Shown here: positions 1-8,132 of the stretch, in pieces
Layout of the letters: each line of letters starts with the position of its first letter
Position numbering within the stretch: the stretch's first letter is position 1
Source: Novosphingobium aureum
GTDB taxonomy: Bacteria > Pseudomonadota > Alphaproteobacteria > Sphingomonadales > Sphingomonadaceae
Assembly (NCBI RefSeq): GCF_015865035.1
Contig: NZ_JADZGI010000001.1
Span: 1,240,001-1,304,000 of the forward strand
Reading direction: 5' to 3'
Length of the DNA stretch: 64,000 nucleotides
Made by a program: the position numbers and the translations under genes
The notes under the pieces: generated by a model
What the model was told of the DNA's origin: nothing
Seen by the model: the letters and a program-made list of their open reading frames with translations, nothing else
Database searches by the model: none

Positions 1-450
1 GCGGCAGGCGGTTTCGGTGAGCGCATCGCGGTCGGCGAGGCAAAGGTTCTGGTCGATGCGCTGGTCGCCAACAATGCGCGCATCACGGTGAACTGGTCGA
101 TCGGAAGCGACGTACTGCCCAAGTCCGCGATCAAGACCCTGCTCAACTTCGCGCTGATGGCGATCGAGGCACTCCCGCGTGGTGGGACGCTCGATCTCGC
201 TGCGGAGCTGCGTACCGAGCAGATCGGGGACGGCACGGCGGAACTGGTTGTGCGCGCGGCCGGCCCACGCATCGCCTTCGACCGCGATATCGGTCGTGCG
301 CTGGAGGGAACAATGCCTGAAAGCGAGCTTTCCAGTCGTACCGCGCCCGCGGCCATGCTCAACCAGCTTGCCAATGACGTGGGCGGGCAGTTGCAGTTCA
401 TGCTCGAAGACAATGCGCTGGTGCTTGGCGCGGTCCTGCCAGGAGCCTGA
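1..450 (+). CDS. chpT: Histidine phosphotransferase ChpT, C-terminal part (5' end outside the window)
   Basis: The reading frame is open from base 1 and gives 149 residues of the end of the protein. The fragment begins with a Gly-rich AAGGFGE segment followed by a degenerate ATP-binding-like domain (roughly FALMAIEALPRGG, then AELVVRAAGPRI), the arrangement of the ChpT/DUF2328 family. ChpT passes phosphate from the hybrid kinase CckA to the response regulators CtrA and CpdR in the alphaproteobacterial cell-cycle relay. The phosphorylated helix with its histidine lies upstream and is not visible. The next gene starts 68 bases downstream. The assignment rests on recalled family resemblance of the C-terminal half, so it is good but not complete. 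Confidence 0.8.
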   Translation, partial: AAGGFGERIAVGEAKVLVDALVANNARITVNWSIGSDVLPKSAIKTLLNFALMAIEALPRGGTLDLAAELRTEQIGDGTAELVVRAAGPRIAFDRDIGRALEGTMPESELSSRTAPAAMLNQLANDVGGQLQFMLEDNALVLGAVLPGA

Positions 451-518
451 CGGCGAATAGATCGAGACGCGTGTTCCGGCGCAATACGACTGTGCGCCAA
501 GCAAGAGGATAGCGGACG

Positions 519-1223
519 ATGAACCGGTGGCTGGTCAATCATCTCGTGGACTCGCCAAACTGGAACGCTCGCAAGCGACCGGTCTCGATGGTCGTCTTGC
601 ATTATACCGGCATGAAGACCGCTGCTGACGCCCTTGAGCGTATGTGCGATCCTGCCGCCGAGGTTTCGGCCCATTACATGATCGACGAGGAGGGCATCGT
701 CACTCGTCTCGTCCCCGAGGAGAAGCGTGCCTGGCATGCAGGACGATCTTATTGGCGCGGCGAGAGCGACGTAAACTCGGCCTCGATCGGGATCGAACTG
801 GTCAATCCCGGTCACGAATGGGGCTATCGTGCCTTTCCCGAAGCGCAGATGGATGCCTTGCTGCCGCTGCTTGCTGACATTCTCGATCGCCACGATATCC
901 CGCGCGCCAATGTCGTGGGGCATTCCGATATCGCGCCCGCGCGCAAACAGGACCCGGGTGAGCTTTTTGACTGGGGCCGGCTGGCCCGGCTCGGCCTTGC
1001 GCTCGATACGCCGCGTGCGAAGATGAACCTGTTCTACGACAACCCGGGCAAGTTCTACCTCGCGCTCGAACGGTTCGGCTATGACATTTCCGACGGACGC
1101 GCAGCCGTTGCCGCCTTCCAGCGGCGCTGGCGGCCGGGGCTGATCGACGGGGAGATCGACGGCGAACTCGGCGGCATCCTCTTCGAGCTTCTGCTCGAGC
1201 GCGATACCGGTCGCGCGCGGTAA
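519..1223 (+). CDS. N-acetylmuramoyl-L-alanine amidase, AmpD/Amidase_2 type with C-terminal peptidoglycan-binding-like region
   Basis: This 234-residue protein should cleave the amide bond between N-acetylmuramic acid and the stem peptide, for cell-wall recycling or remodelling. The Amidase_2 fold occupies about residues 15-150. Zinc-ligand candidates are H28 in LHYTG and the histidine of GHSDIAPARKQDPG near residue 135; SAHYMID and IGIELVN are further family motifs. The last 70 residues (YDISDGRAAVAAFQRRWRPG) look like a small peptidoglycan-binding helical domain. No signal peptide is evident, so it is probably cytoplasmic, as AmpD is. The ATG at 519 follows an AAGAGGA ribosome-binding site. 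It lies just ahead of rnpB. Confidence 0.9.
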   Translation: MNRWLVNHLVDSPNWNARKRPVSMVVLHYTGMKTAADALERMCDPAAEVSAHYMIDEEGIVTRLVPEEKRAWHAGRSYWRGESDVNSASIGIELVNPGHEWGYRAFPEAQMDALLPLLADILDRHDIPRANVVGHSDIAPARKQDPGELFDWGRLARLGLALDTPRAKMNLFYDNPGKFYLALERFGYDISDGRAAVAAFQRRWRPGLIDGEIDGELGGILFELLLERDTGRAR

Positions 1224-1260
1224 GCTTCCCTTTTGCAATTTTCCTGCTAGTGCACGCAGC

Positions 1261-1703
1261 GCCGGGGAGCCGGGCAGCCGCGTCATGGTCTACCCATGCC
1301 GAGGAAAGTCCGGGCTCCGCGAAACGAAGGTGGCGGGTAACGCCCGCCGGACGAGTGGGGCTTCCAGGCCTCGCGAAGTTCAGGGAAAGTGCCACAGAGA
1401 GCAGACCGCCGATGGTGCCTTCGGGTTCACAGGCAAGGCTGAAAGGGTGCGGTAAGAGCGCACCGCGCTTCCGGTAACGGACAGCGGCAAGGCAAACCCC
1501 ACCTGGAGCAAGACCGAATAGGGGCTGCGCGCCATCTTGAATGGCGGGTCTGTTTCGGACCCAGGCAGCCCGGGTTGGTTGCTTGAGCGCCATGGCAACA
1601 TGTCGCCAAGAGGAATGGCTGCCACCTGGCGTAAGGTCCCCCGTTCAAGGCAACTTGGGGGAGACCACGCCCGGTACAGAACCCGGCTTACAGGCTCCCC
1701 GGC
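1261..1703 (+). ncRNA. rnpB: RNase P RNA, bacterial class A
   Basis: This is the catalytic RNA that trims tRNA 5' leaders. Terminal stem P1 is formed by GCCGGGGAGC at 1261-1270 pairing with GCTCCCCGGC at 1694-1703. Conserved blocks appear in order: GAGGAAAGTCCGGGCTCC near 1300, CACAGAGAGCAGACCGCC near 1393, AGGGTGCGGTAAGAGCGCAC near 1442, GGCAAACCCCACCTGGAGCA near 1490, then AATAGGGG, and finally the universal ACAGAACCCGGCTTACAGG before the 3' half of P1. Open frames across this stretch on both strands are chance readings of a GC-rich structured RNA. Position between an amidase and a phosphatase gene agrees with a free-standing locus. Confidence 0.96.
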
Positions 1704-1766
1704 ATTTCAAGGCCGCGCTTATCAGGCGAGCGCAATCTTCCAGCAGGATGGCGCTCGACCCTGCGC

Positions 1767-2567
1767 TCAGGCAATTTCTTCCAGGGCGCCCGGCTGCGTA
1801 CTGGAATCCTCGTGCGCCTGCACGAACCACTGTTCGGTTCCCTGCAGCCCGATCGCGGTCAAGGTGCCGTGGACGTATGCTCCGGTGTCGATGCCAATAC
1901 GGTTAGGGCGGCGATCGGGCTCGGTCGTTATCGTGTGGCCGTGCACGACGAAGGCGCCAAAATCGCCATCGTGGCTGAGAAAGGGCTCCCGGATCCAGCG
2001 GCAGTCGCGCCCCAGCTGCATGTCGATAGGTGTTTCGGGGCGCAGGCCGGCATGGACGAAGACATAGTCGCCGATGCGTACGAGCTTCTTGAATTCGCGG
2101 ATAAAATCGAAATCAGCCACGGGGATCGTGCGGTTCATCAAGGCTTGCACCTCCTCGCTGGACAACGCGGCGATGTCTTCGGGAGGTACACCATAGGACG
2201 CAATCGTCTCGAGCCCGCCGAAGCGCAGGAAGCTGCGCAACGCATTGACGTCGGACCGGCTCGAAAGGAGCATTTCCTCGTGGTTGCCCTGGAGAATCTC
2301 AACCATGCGGGTCTCGCTGAGCTTGCGGGCGAGGTCGATGACGCCTGCGCTGTCGGGCCCGCGATCGATGAGATCACCGAGTAGTATCAGAGTGGTTCGA
2401 GCTTTGCCGCGGGCCTGCTCGTCACGTTCGATCTGCGAGATCAGGCGCTCGAAAAGGTCGAGCCGCCCATGGATGTCGCCGATAGCGTAGATGCGCTCTC
2501 CGGCAGGGGCCGAAGGTTGTGTTGCGACTTTGGGCCGCGCGAAAAGGTCTTTGAGGATTCCCAACAT
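1767..2567 (-). CDS. Metallophosphoesterase of the serine/threonine protein phosphatase (PPP-like) family
   Basis: This 266-residue protein carries the full two-metal PPP signature: GDIHG at residues 30-34, GDLIDRG at 64-70 and GNHEE at 94-98, followed by HAGLRPE and VHGHT farther on. These supply the Asp, His and Asn ligands and the Arg and His that contact phosphate. The family includes bacterial Ser/Thr phosphatases and diadenosine tetraphosphatases (ApaH-like); the sequence does not separate these, so the substrate is left open. It has no membrane segment and is transcribed convergently towards rnpB, with 63 bases between them. The first 20 residues look like a flexible leader before the phosphatase core. 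Confidence 0.88.
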   Translation of the reverse strand: MLGILKDLFARPKVATQPSAPAGERIYAIGDIHGRLDLFERLISQIERDEQARGKARTTLILLGDLIDRGPDSAGVIDLARKLSETRMVEILQGNHEEMLLSSRSDVNALRSFLRFGGLETIASYGVPPEDIAALSSEEVQALMNRTIPVADFDFIREFKKLVRIGDYVFVHAGLRPETPIDMQLGRDCRWIREPFLSHDGDFGAFVVHGHTITTEPDRRPNRIGIDTGAYVHGTLTAIGLQGTEQWFVQAHEDSSTQPGALEEIA

Positions 2568-2861
2568 TATATTCCGGTTTTATAGGTTCGCCGCGAGCGG
2601 CAGGCAAGCGCGGGCGATACCGTTCCGGCGCTGTTGCTGCCCGCATTGTCTCGCATGGCGAACCTTTACCTTTGGTTTAGAAATCCTTGCACAGTGCATC
2701 TGTGGACCTATCTCATGCCCGGAATTTCTGCCCATGCCGGGCTGGAACAGCAGGGCGAGCACTTGCAGGGGGGGCGATGGCGCTCATTGAGTAAGCTATG
2801 ACCCCGGCAACTTATTCCAAAGGCGGCTTCGACGCCGCTGCATGACGAGCGAGGACTATTC

Positions 2862-3293
2862 GTGACCAGATACCTTCACACCATGATCCGTGTTACCGAT
2901 CCCCAGGCGACGATCGACTTTTTCAACCTGATTGGCCTCAAGGAGACTCGCCGCTTCGATAGTGAGCAAGGGCGCTTCACGTTGATCTACCTTGCCGCGC
3001 CAGGCCAGGAGGACGCCGAAGTCGAGCTGACCTACAACTGGCCGGGCGAGGACGGCGCAGGCGAGACCTATGAAGGCGGTCGCAACTTCGGTCATCTCGC
3101 GTTCGAGGTCGAAGATATCTATGCAACGTGTCAGACACTGGCAGCCGCCGGCGTGACGATCAATCGTCCCCCGCGTGACGGGCACATGGCCTTTGTGAAG
3201 ACGCCGGACGGGATCTCTGTAGAATTGCTTCAGAACGGGAAGCTCGAGCCTGCCGAGCCCTGGGCCAGCATGGGCAATACCGGCTCCTGGTAA
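2862..3293 (+). CDS. gloA: Lactoylglutathione lyase (glyoxalase I), VOC family
   Basis: The enzyme isomerises the methylglyoxal-glutathione hemithioacetal to S-lactoylglutathione, the first step of methylglyoxal detoxification. The 143 residues form two VOC half-modules, with metal ligands H6 (LHTMIRV), E55 (VELTYN), H78 (FGHLAFEV) and E121 (GISVELLQ) in the order expected of the short, Ni/Zn-type bacterial GloA. Length is normal for the family. Translation starts at GTG (2862); no ATG fits, because the conserved histidine lies five residues from the start. It stands alone and is closed by a strong hairpin at 3351-3377. Confidence 0.93.
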   Translation: MTRYLHTMIRVTDPQATIDFFNLIGLKETRRFDSEQGRFTLIYLAAPGQEDAEVELTYNWPGEDGAGETYEGGRNFGHLAFEVEDIYATCQTLAAAGVTINRPPRDGHMAFVKTPDGISVELLQNGKLEPAEPWASMGNTGSW

Positions 3294-3607
3294 TCGAGCG
3301 GGTCTAAGTTCGCCTTGGCGTAACCCGGCCCATCGACGGAACGCATTGTGACGGCACCGCCTAGGCGGTGCCGTTTTGCGTAGGAGAACCGCGATCTGAT
3401 CAAACGTGCTGCGGCGCAACTTAACATCAATTAAGTTATTGAAAATATCTGGATGTTTCCGATCCGCCATGTTCCTATTGGATGGTTAGGTGTTCATCTG
3501 GCTCTTCTTCTTGAGGGCTGTATTGGATCTGCAGAGAAATAAGGTCGACTGTATTTCGATATATTATTTCGAGCTGTGGGTTTGTGGGGTGGCGGGGCCT
3601 TGGTGCG
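3294..3607. other. Intergenic region between gloA and the NfrB-like glycosyltransferase
   Basis: Besides the gloA terminator, this 314-base gap holds a perfect inverted repeat, AACTTAA (3418-3424) and TTAAGTT (3431-3437), in an AT-rich stretch of otherwise GC-rich DNA. That is the look of an operator or promoter for the downstream genes. No coding frame in the gap is convincing. Confidence 0.5.
3351..3377 (+). terminator. Rho-independent terminator after gloA
   Basis: An 11-base perfect stem (ACGGCACCGCC at 3351-3361, GGCGGTGCCGT at 3364-3374) with a tiny loop is followed by a short T run. It lies 58 bases after the gloA stop. Confidence 0.75.
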
Positions 3608-5017
3608 ATGACAATGCTCGATCCTGTCTTGGTCTGGCTTCTCGCGGTAGAGCATGAACTGCTGTTGTTTGCTGCGTTCTGGTTCCTGGCCGGTACGCTT
3701 GACGATGTCGGTGTGGACCTGGTGTGGATCTGGCTGAAGCTGACTGGGCGCGCAGGCGTGAGCAGGGTGAGCGACAAGCAGGCTGCTGCGCCGCTTTCAT
3801 CGCCTGCAGCAGTACTGATTGCGGCCTGGCAGGAAGCCGAGGTCATAGGCCATACCATCCGCCATGCCCTGTCGGCATGGCATCAGCGCGATTTCACCTT
3901 GTACATAGGGTGTTACCGCAATGATGGAGCGACCGTCGCTTCCGTCATTGCCGCTGCCAGCGGCGACCCCCGTGTCAGGCTCGTCATTCACGAAAAGCCC
4001 GGCCCCACGACGAAGGCCGATTGCCTCAACCGTCTCTATCGGGCCGTGCGTGACGAGGATCGTCGGCGCAGCATGCGCAGCCGTTTTATCCTGATGCACG
4101 ATTCTGAAGACATGGTTCACCCTGCTGAACTGGCGGTAATCGATGCCGCGATCGATACGTGCGACTATGTGCAATTGCCGGTCCGCCCCGAACCGCAGCC
4201 GCGCTCGCGCTGGGTTGCAGGGCATTACACCGATGAATTCACCGAGGCCCACGCCAAGGTCCTGGTCGTGCGCGATGCGCTGGGTGCAGGCATTCCGGCA
4301 GCCGGGGTCGGCTGCGGATTTGCCTGCGAGATGCTCGAGCGCATTGCCCGGCGTCGCGCGCTTGAGGGTGGCGAGGGACCATTCGCCAGCGAATGCCTGA
4401 CCGAGGACTACGAATTAGGACTGCTCGTCTGGCGTGAGGGTGGTCGCTCTCGATACTTGCGCCTTCGTGACGAACAGGGGCGTCTTGTCGCGACGCGCGC
4501 TTACTTTCCGGCCAGCCTCGATGCCTCGGTCAGACAGAAGACCCGTTGGATTCTTGGCATCGCCTTTCAGGGCTGGGACAGTCTGGGTTGGGGCAACCGT
4601 CTCGCCGACTGGTGGATGGTACTGCGCGATCGACGCGGACCGCTGGCTGCATTCGTGTTCGCCTGTGCCTATGGACTGCTGGTGCTCGAGGGACTACTGG
4701 GAGGCTTGCGCATCTTTGGCTTGGTGCAGGCGAGTGTTTTTTCGCCGGTACTGGAAGCGATGCTGATCGCCTGCTGGGCGAGCCTTGTGTGGCGCATGGC
4801 AAATCGGTTTGCCTTTACCGCGCACGAATATGGTTTGCGCGAAGGGCTTCGTTCCATCCCGCGCGGGCCGGTCGCCAACATTATCGCGATCATGGCAGGA
4901 TACCGAGCCCTTGCGCGCTACCTGCATAGCCTGGCCGGTGGCAGCGTGACCTGGGACAAGACCAGTCACGATAATCATCCGGCCGTGCCCGACATTTCTG
5001 CGCAGCTGCCGGCATGA
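3608..5017 (+). CDS. Membrane glycosyltransferase, family 2, NfrB-like (no c-di-GMP-binding MshEN region)
   Basis: A predicted inner-membrane processive glycosyltransferase of 469 residues. The GT-A core shows PTTKADCLN, HDSED followed by HPAEL (the DxD-type metal site), TEDYELG (catalytic base region) and RQKTRW (the QxxRW-type acceptor site), all matching bacteriophage N4 adsorption protein B (NfrB). One membrane helix precedes the core (around residues 10-30) and about two or three follow it. E. coli NfrB is about 745 residues and has a C-terminal MshEN domain binding c-di-GMP; this protein stops after the membrane part. The ATG at 3608 is preferred, although GTG 3584 and ATG 3614 are in frame. 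The stop overlaps the next start (ATGA), so the two genes are probably translated together. Confidence 0.82.
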   Translation: MTMLDPVLVWLLAVEHELLLFAAFWFLAGTLDDVGVDLVWIWLKLTGRAGVSRVSDKQAAAPLSSPAAVLIAAWQEAEVIGHTIRHALSAWHQRDFTLYIGCYRNDGATVASVIAAASGDPRVRLVIHEKPGPTTKADCLNRLYRAVRDEDRRRSMRSRFILMHDSEDMVHPAELAVIDAAIDTCDYVQLPVRPEPQPRSRWVAGHYTDEFTEAHAKVLVVRDALGAGIPAAGVGCGFACEMLERIARRRALEGGEGPFASECLTEDYELGLLVWREGGRSRYLRLRDEQGRLVATRAYFPASLDASVRQKTRWILGIAFQGWDSLGWGNRLADWWMVLRDRRGPLAAFVFACAYGLLVLEGLLGGLRIFGLVQASVFSPVLEAMLIACWASLVWRMANRFAFTAHEYGLREGLRSIPRGPVANIIAIMAGYRALARYLHSLAGGSVTWDKTSHDNHPAVPDISAQLPA

Positions 5018-6300
5018 GCGCGACCTTGCGAGTGCGCGGCCAGCCGCTGGTTGCCTTTCTCGCGGTTCTTGCCGGCTGGCTGGGTGGGCGGTTGATCAAT
5101 TGGGAGCCACCATTGCTGGCGACTTCCAGCGCCGCCGAAATCGCAGCGGCCGGTGCGCCTCGAGGCCTTAGCCGGGGGGATGATAAGTTAACCGTGCCGC
5201 CTGTGCTGGCCGACGGTTTGCCAGGGCGGGGTGTCGGCACGGCTACTGGCGATGACTTGGAGGGGGCATTGGTCGATCCGAGCGCCGTTGCGGACCTGCT
5301 TTCGCATTACGATCTGGATGTAGGCGGACGAATCACCGTCCCGCTGGACTGGTTGCTTGAGGTTCTGGTGAGGCGCCAGCCCCTAGTGCCGTCAGCAACT
5401 GAGGCAGGCGCTGTTCGCCCGGCGTTGCCCATGGCGTTGTCAGCTCCTTCAAGTGAAGGGGCTATCGCCGATGGTCGCTCTCGCCTTGGTGAAAATCGAG
5501 ACTCTGTCCAGGCTTTCGATGTGCCCGTAGAAGTGGCTGCCGGTTTCCCGGAAAGCCCTGGGATGCCGGCAGGTTTTGCGCCTGGTGCCAGTCGCCGCAG
5601 CCAAAAGAAGGACGATGGCGCAGGGGCGGCATTGTCGCGCTCCCGGCGCTGGTCTGGAGACGCATGGGCCCTGCTACGAAGCGGAACGGGAGGGGCGATC
5701 TCGCCCGGAGCCTTGCCTGCGACCTATGGGGCGAGCCAGGCTGGTGCAGTGCTGCGCTATGGATTGGCACAAGGCAATCCGCTTGCACCTGCCGCCTATT
5801 TGCGCACGACCTCGACGCTGGGTGGAATGAGCGAGACCGCTGCAGCGTTGGGGCTGTCTGCCAAGCCGCTGCCCAAGGTTCCTGCGACCCTAGCCATGGA
5901 GGTGCGCGTGACTGAGCAGTCGGGCAAAAGGCGCGTTCAGCCTGCTGCCATGGTGGTAAGCCAGCTGCCTCCCATCTCGCTGCCGCTCGATGGGCAATTG
6001 GAGGCCTATGCACAGGCAGGCTACGTCGCCGGGAGGTTCTCAACCCCATTCCTTGACGGTCAGTTACGCACCGATCGCGAAGTGCTGCGTTTGGACCGTA
6101 TCTCTGCCCGGCTTGGCGCAGGGCTCTGGGGGGGGGCGCAGAAGGGGGCGGCCCGGCTCGATGCGGGGCCTTCGGCCTCGGTCACGATGCCGCTTGCAAA
6201 GGGCACTTATGGCAGGCTTGGGCTGGACTGGCGCTTCAGGATCGCGGGCGAGGCGCAACCGGACACGGGGCCAGCGCTTACTCTTTCTGCAGGTTTCTGA
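5014..6300 (+). CDS. Secreted or membrane-anchored protein, possible NfrA-like outer-membrane partner of the glycosyltransferase
   Basis: This 428-residue protein starts with a hydrophobic segment (residues 12-26), followed by a long Ala/Gly/Pro/Ser-rich, probably disordered region (about 30-230). The C-terminal 130 residues are rich in alternating aromatic and small residues and end in Phe (LTLSAGF), as in an outer-membrane strand domain; the ends of NfrA-type proteins have the same feel. The start codon lies inside the stop of the NfrB-like gene, strong evidence that the two products work together. The likely role is export or surface anchoring of the glycan. Function is inferred mainly from context. 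NfrA of E. coli is much larger and has TPR repeats, which are absent here. Confidence 0.5.
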   Translation: MSATLRVRGQPLVAFLAVLAGWLGGRLINWEPPLLATSSAAEIAAAGAPRGLSRGDDKLTVPPVLADGLPGRGVGTATGDDLEGALVDPSAVADLLSHYDLDVGGRITVPLDWLLEVLVRRQPLVPSATEAGAVRPALPMALSAPSSEGAIADGRSRLGENRDSVQAFDVPVEVAAGFPESPGMPAGFAPGASRRSQKKDDGAGAALSRSRRWSGDAWALLRSGTGGAISPGALPATYGASQAGAVLRYGLAQGNPLAPAAYLRTTSTLGGMSETAAALGLSAKPLPKVPATLAMEVRVTEQSGKRRVQPAAMVVSQLPPISLPLDGQLEAYAQAGYVAGRFSTPFLDGQLRTDREVLRLDRISARLGAGLWGGAQKGAARLDAGPSASVTMPLAKGTYGRLGLDWRFRIAGEAQPDTGPALTLSAGF

Positions 6301-6347
6301 ATCGCGGCTTTTCTCGGACGCGATGCTGCGGTAGCGAGAAATGCGAA

Positions 6348-7262
6348 ATGGACGTCTACCTTCCCATCGCGAACCTCTCGGTCAATGGTCTGATCATCGT
6401 CGGTCTGGGCGCGCTGACCGGCGTCCTTTCGGGTATGTTCGGGGTCGGCGGCGGCTTTCTCACCACTCCGCTTATGATTTTCTACGGAATCCCGCCAACG
6501 GTTGCGGCGGCGTCGGCCGCGAGTCAGGTCACTGGCGCCAGCGTTTCGGGTGTCTTCTTCCAGTCGCGTCGAGGCGGGGTCGACTACCAGATGGGCACGG
6601 TCATGGTCGCGGGCGGCATCGTCGGTACCGGGATCGGGGCCCTGCTGTTCCGGTTGCTCGAACGCATCGGTCAGATCGACACCGTTATCTCCATTCTCTA
6701 CGTGGTGCTGCTGGGCTCGATTGGGAGCCTGATGGCGAAGGAAAGCATCCAGGCAATCCGTGCGGAACGCAGCGGCGAGAAGCTCGTGGCCAAGAAGCGT
6801 CGGCATCACCCGATGGTGGCCAGCCTGCCGATGCGTTGGCGTTTCTATCGCTCGGGTCTTTATATCTCCCCGCTCGCGCCACTCCTATTGGGCATGTGCG
6901 TAGGCATCCTGACGATGTTGATGGGCATCGGCGGTGGGTTCATCCTCGTGCCGGCCATGCTCTACATCCTGGGAATGAGCGCCAATGTCGTTGTCGGCAC
7001 CAGCTTGTGGCAAATCTTGTTCACCACGATCGCGACAACCATGATGCATGCCCTGACGACCCATGCAGTCGATATCGTGCTGGCCTCGCTGTTGCTGTTC
7101 GGCTCGGTGACGGGCGCGCAAGTCGGTTCCCAGTTCGCGCAGAAAGCCAGTCCGGTGCGGCTGCGCTTGATTCTCGCAGTGATCGTCCTGCTGGTCGCGG
7201 CTCGCATGGCTTTGGGGCTGACCTACAATCCCGCTGACATCTACACTGTTGCGCCACTATGA
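6348..7262 (+). CDS. Sulfite exporter TauE/SafE family membrane protein
   Basis: An inner-membrane protein of 304 residues with about eight hydrophobic helices arranged as two repeats. Each repeat carries a Gly-rich motif: LSGMFGVGGGFLTTP near residue 27 and LMGIGGGFILVPAML near residue 192, the hallmark of TauE/SafE (DUF81) carriers. Members move sulfite, sulfoacetate or other small organosulfur anions; the substrate cannot be read from sequence. A basic cytoplasmic loop (VAKKRRHHP) separates the halves. The stop codon overlaps the start of the TIGR02186-like gene by four bases, so they form a translationally coupled pair. Confidence 0.88.
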   Translation: MDVYLPIANLSVNGLIIVGLGALTGVLSGMFGVGGGFLTTPLMIFYGIPPTVAAASAASQVTGASVSGVFFQSRRGGVDYQMGTVMVAGGIVGTGIGALLFRLLERIGQIDTVISILYVVLLGSIGSLMAKESIQAIRAERSGEKLVAKKRRHHPMVASLPMRWRFYRSGLYISPLAPLLLGMCVGILTMLMGIGGGFILVPAMLYILGMSANVVVGTSLWQILFTTIATTMMHALTTHAVDIVLASLLLFGSVTGAQVGSQFAQKASPVRLRLILAVIVLLVAARMALGLTYNPADIYTVAPL

Positions 7263-8023
7263 GGGCGATTGCTTCCCTCGTTTTTGCCGCGGTGGCTGTG
7301 CTCATGCTGGGCGGCGCGCGCGATCCTATTCTCGTGCCCGAAGTCTCTCAGCACGAGATCAACCTGCAGCAAGGCTTCAATGGCACCGATCTGCTGCTGT
7401 TTGGTGCGATCCTGACGCCAGAGGGTTCGCGAGCGGCGCAGGACTACGATATTGTCGTCGTCCTGAAGGGACCGACGCAGTCGATCGTGCTGCGTGAGAA
7501 ACAGAAGGTCGCCGGGATCTGGGTCAATGCGTCGAGCACCGAACTGCGCTCGGCACCCTCCTATTACGCTATCGCCTCGACCAAGCCGATCGCCGACATC
7601 GTCGACGAGAAGACTGCCGCTATCTATGAGCTTGGCCTGAAGTGGCTGCAGCTTTCGCCGATCGGCGCAATCGATCCCGAGGAGCAGGTCCGCTTTGCTG
7701 GCGGCCTCGTCGAGCGAAATCGCAAGGCGGGTCTTTACCGCGAGGACGAAGGCGGTGTCTCGGTCAGCGAACAGGTTCTGTATCAGGCCCGTATCCGTCT
7801 TCCCTCTCAGGTCCCGACCGGCGTCTATACCGCAGAGACTTTCGCCATCACGGACGGTCGGGTCGTCGCATCCGCCAGTAGCCAGGTCGAGGTGCGCAAG
7901 CTCGGTCTCGAACGCGCGATTGCCAACTTTTCCGAGAATTACGGCTTTGCCTATGGGCTTCTGGCAGTTTTCGTGTCGGTAGGAATGGGCTGGCTGGCCG
8001 GGCGGCTTTTTGCCTTGGGCTGA
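7259..8023 (+). CDS. TIGR02186 family membrane-anchored protein
   Basis: This 254-residue protein has an N-terminal signal sequence or anchor (residues 2-20), a periplasmic beta-rich domain (EINLQQGFNGTDLLLFGAI, then the TAETF region) and a C-terminal membrane helix (about 227-250). The layout and the LQQGFNGTDLLLFG block match TIGR02186, an alphaproteobacterial family of unknown function usually found beside TauE/SafE transporters, as here. The start lies within the stop of the transporter gene (ATGA). A periplasmic accessory role for the carrier is the natural inference; no catalytic motif is visible. Confidence 0.8.
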   Translation: MRAIASLVFAAVAVLMLGGARDPILVPEVSQHEINLQQGFNGTDLLLFGAILTPEGSRAAQDYDIVVVLKGPTQSIVLREKQKVAGIWVNASSTELRSAPSYYAIASTKPIADIVDEKTAAIYELGLKWLQLSPIGAIDPEEQVRFAGGLVERNRKAGLYREDEGGVSVSEQVLYQARIRLPSQVPTGVYTAETFAITDGRVVASASSQVEVRKLGLERAIANFSENYGFAYGLLAVFVSVGMGWLAGRLFALG

Positions 8024-8132
8024 CCTGAGCCGCGCGCTTCTTCGCTATATTTGCGCACCAAGCTTAGCTTAAAATTAACTGCGCCACTCCTACCCTGGGT
8101 CTCCAAGGGCAATGCAGTCAGTTCGGTGACCA

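Noticed and set aside
1250..1906. Several short open frames on both strands between the amidase and phosphatase genes
   Set aside because: They overlap the RNase P RNA, whose conserved core and closing P1 stem explain the sequence.
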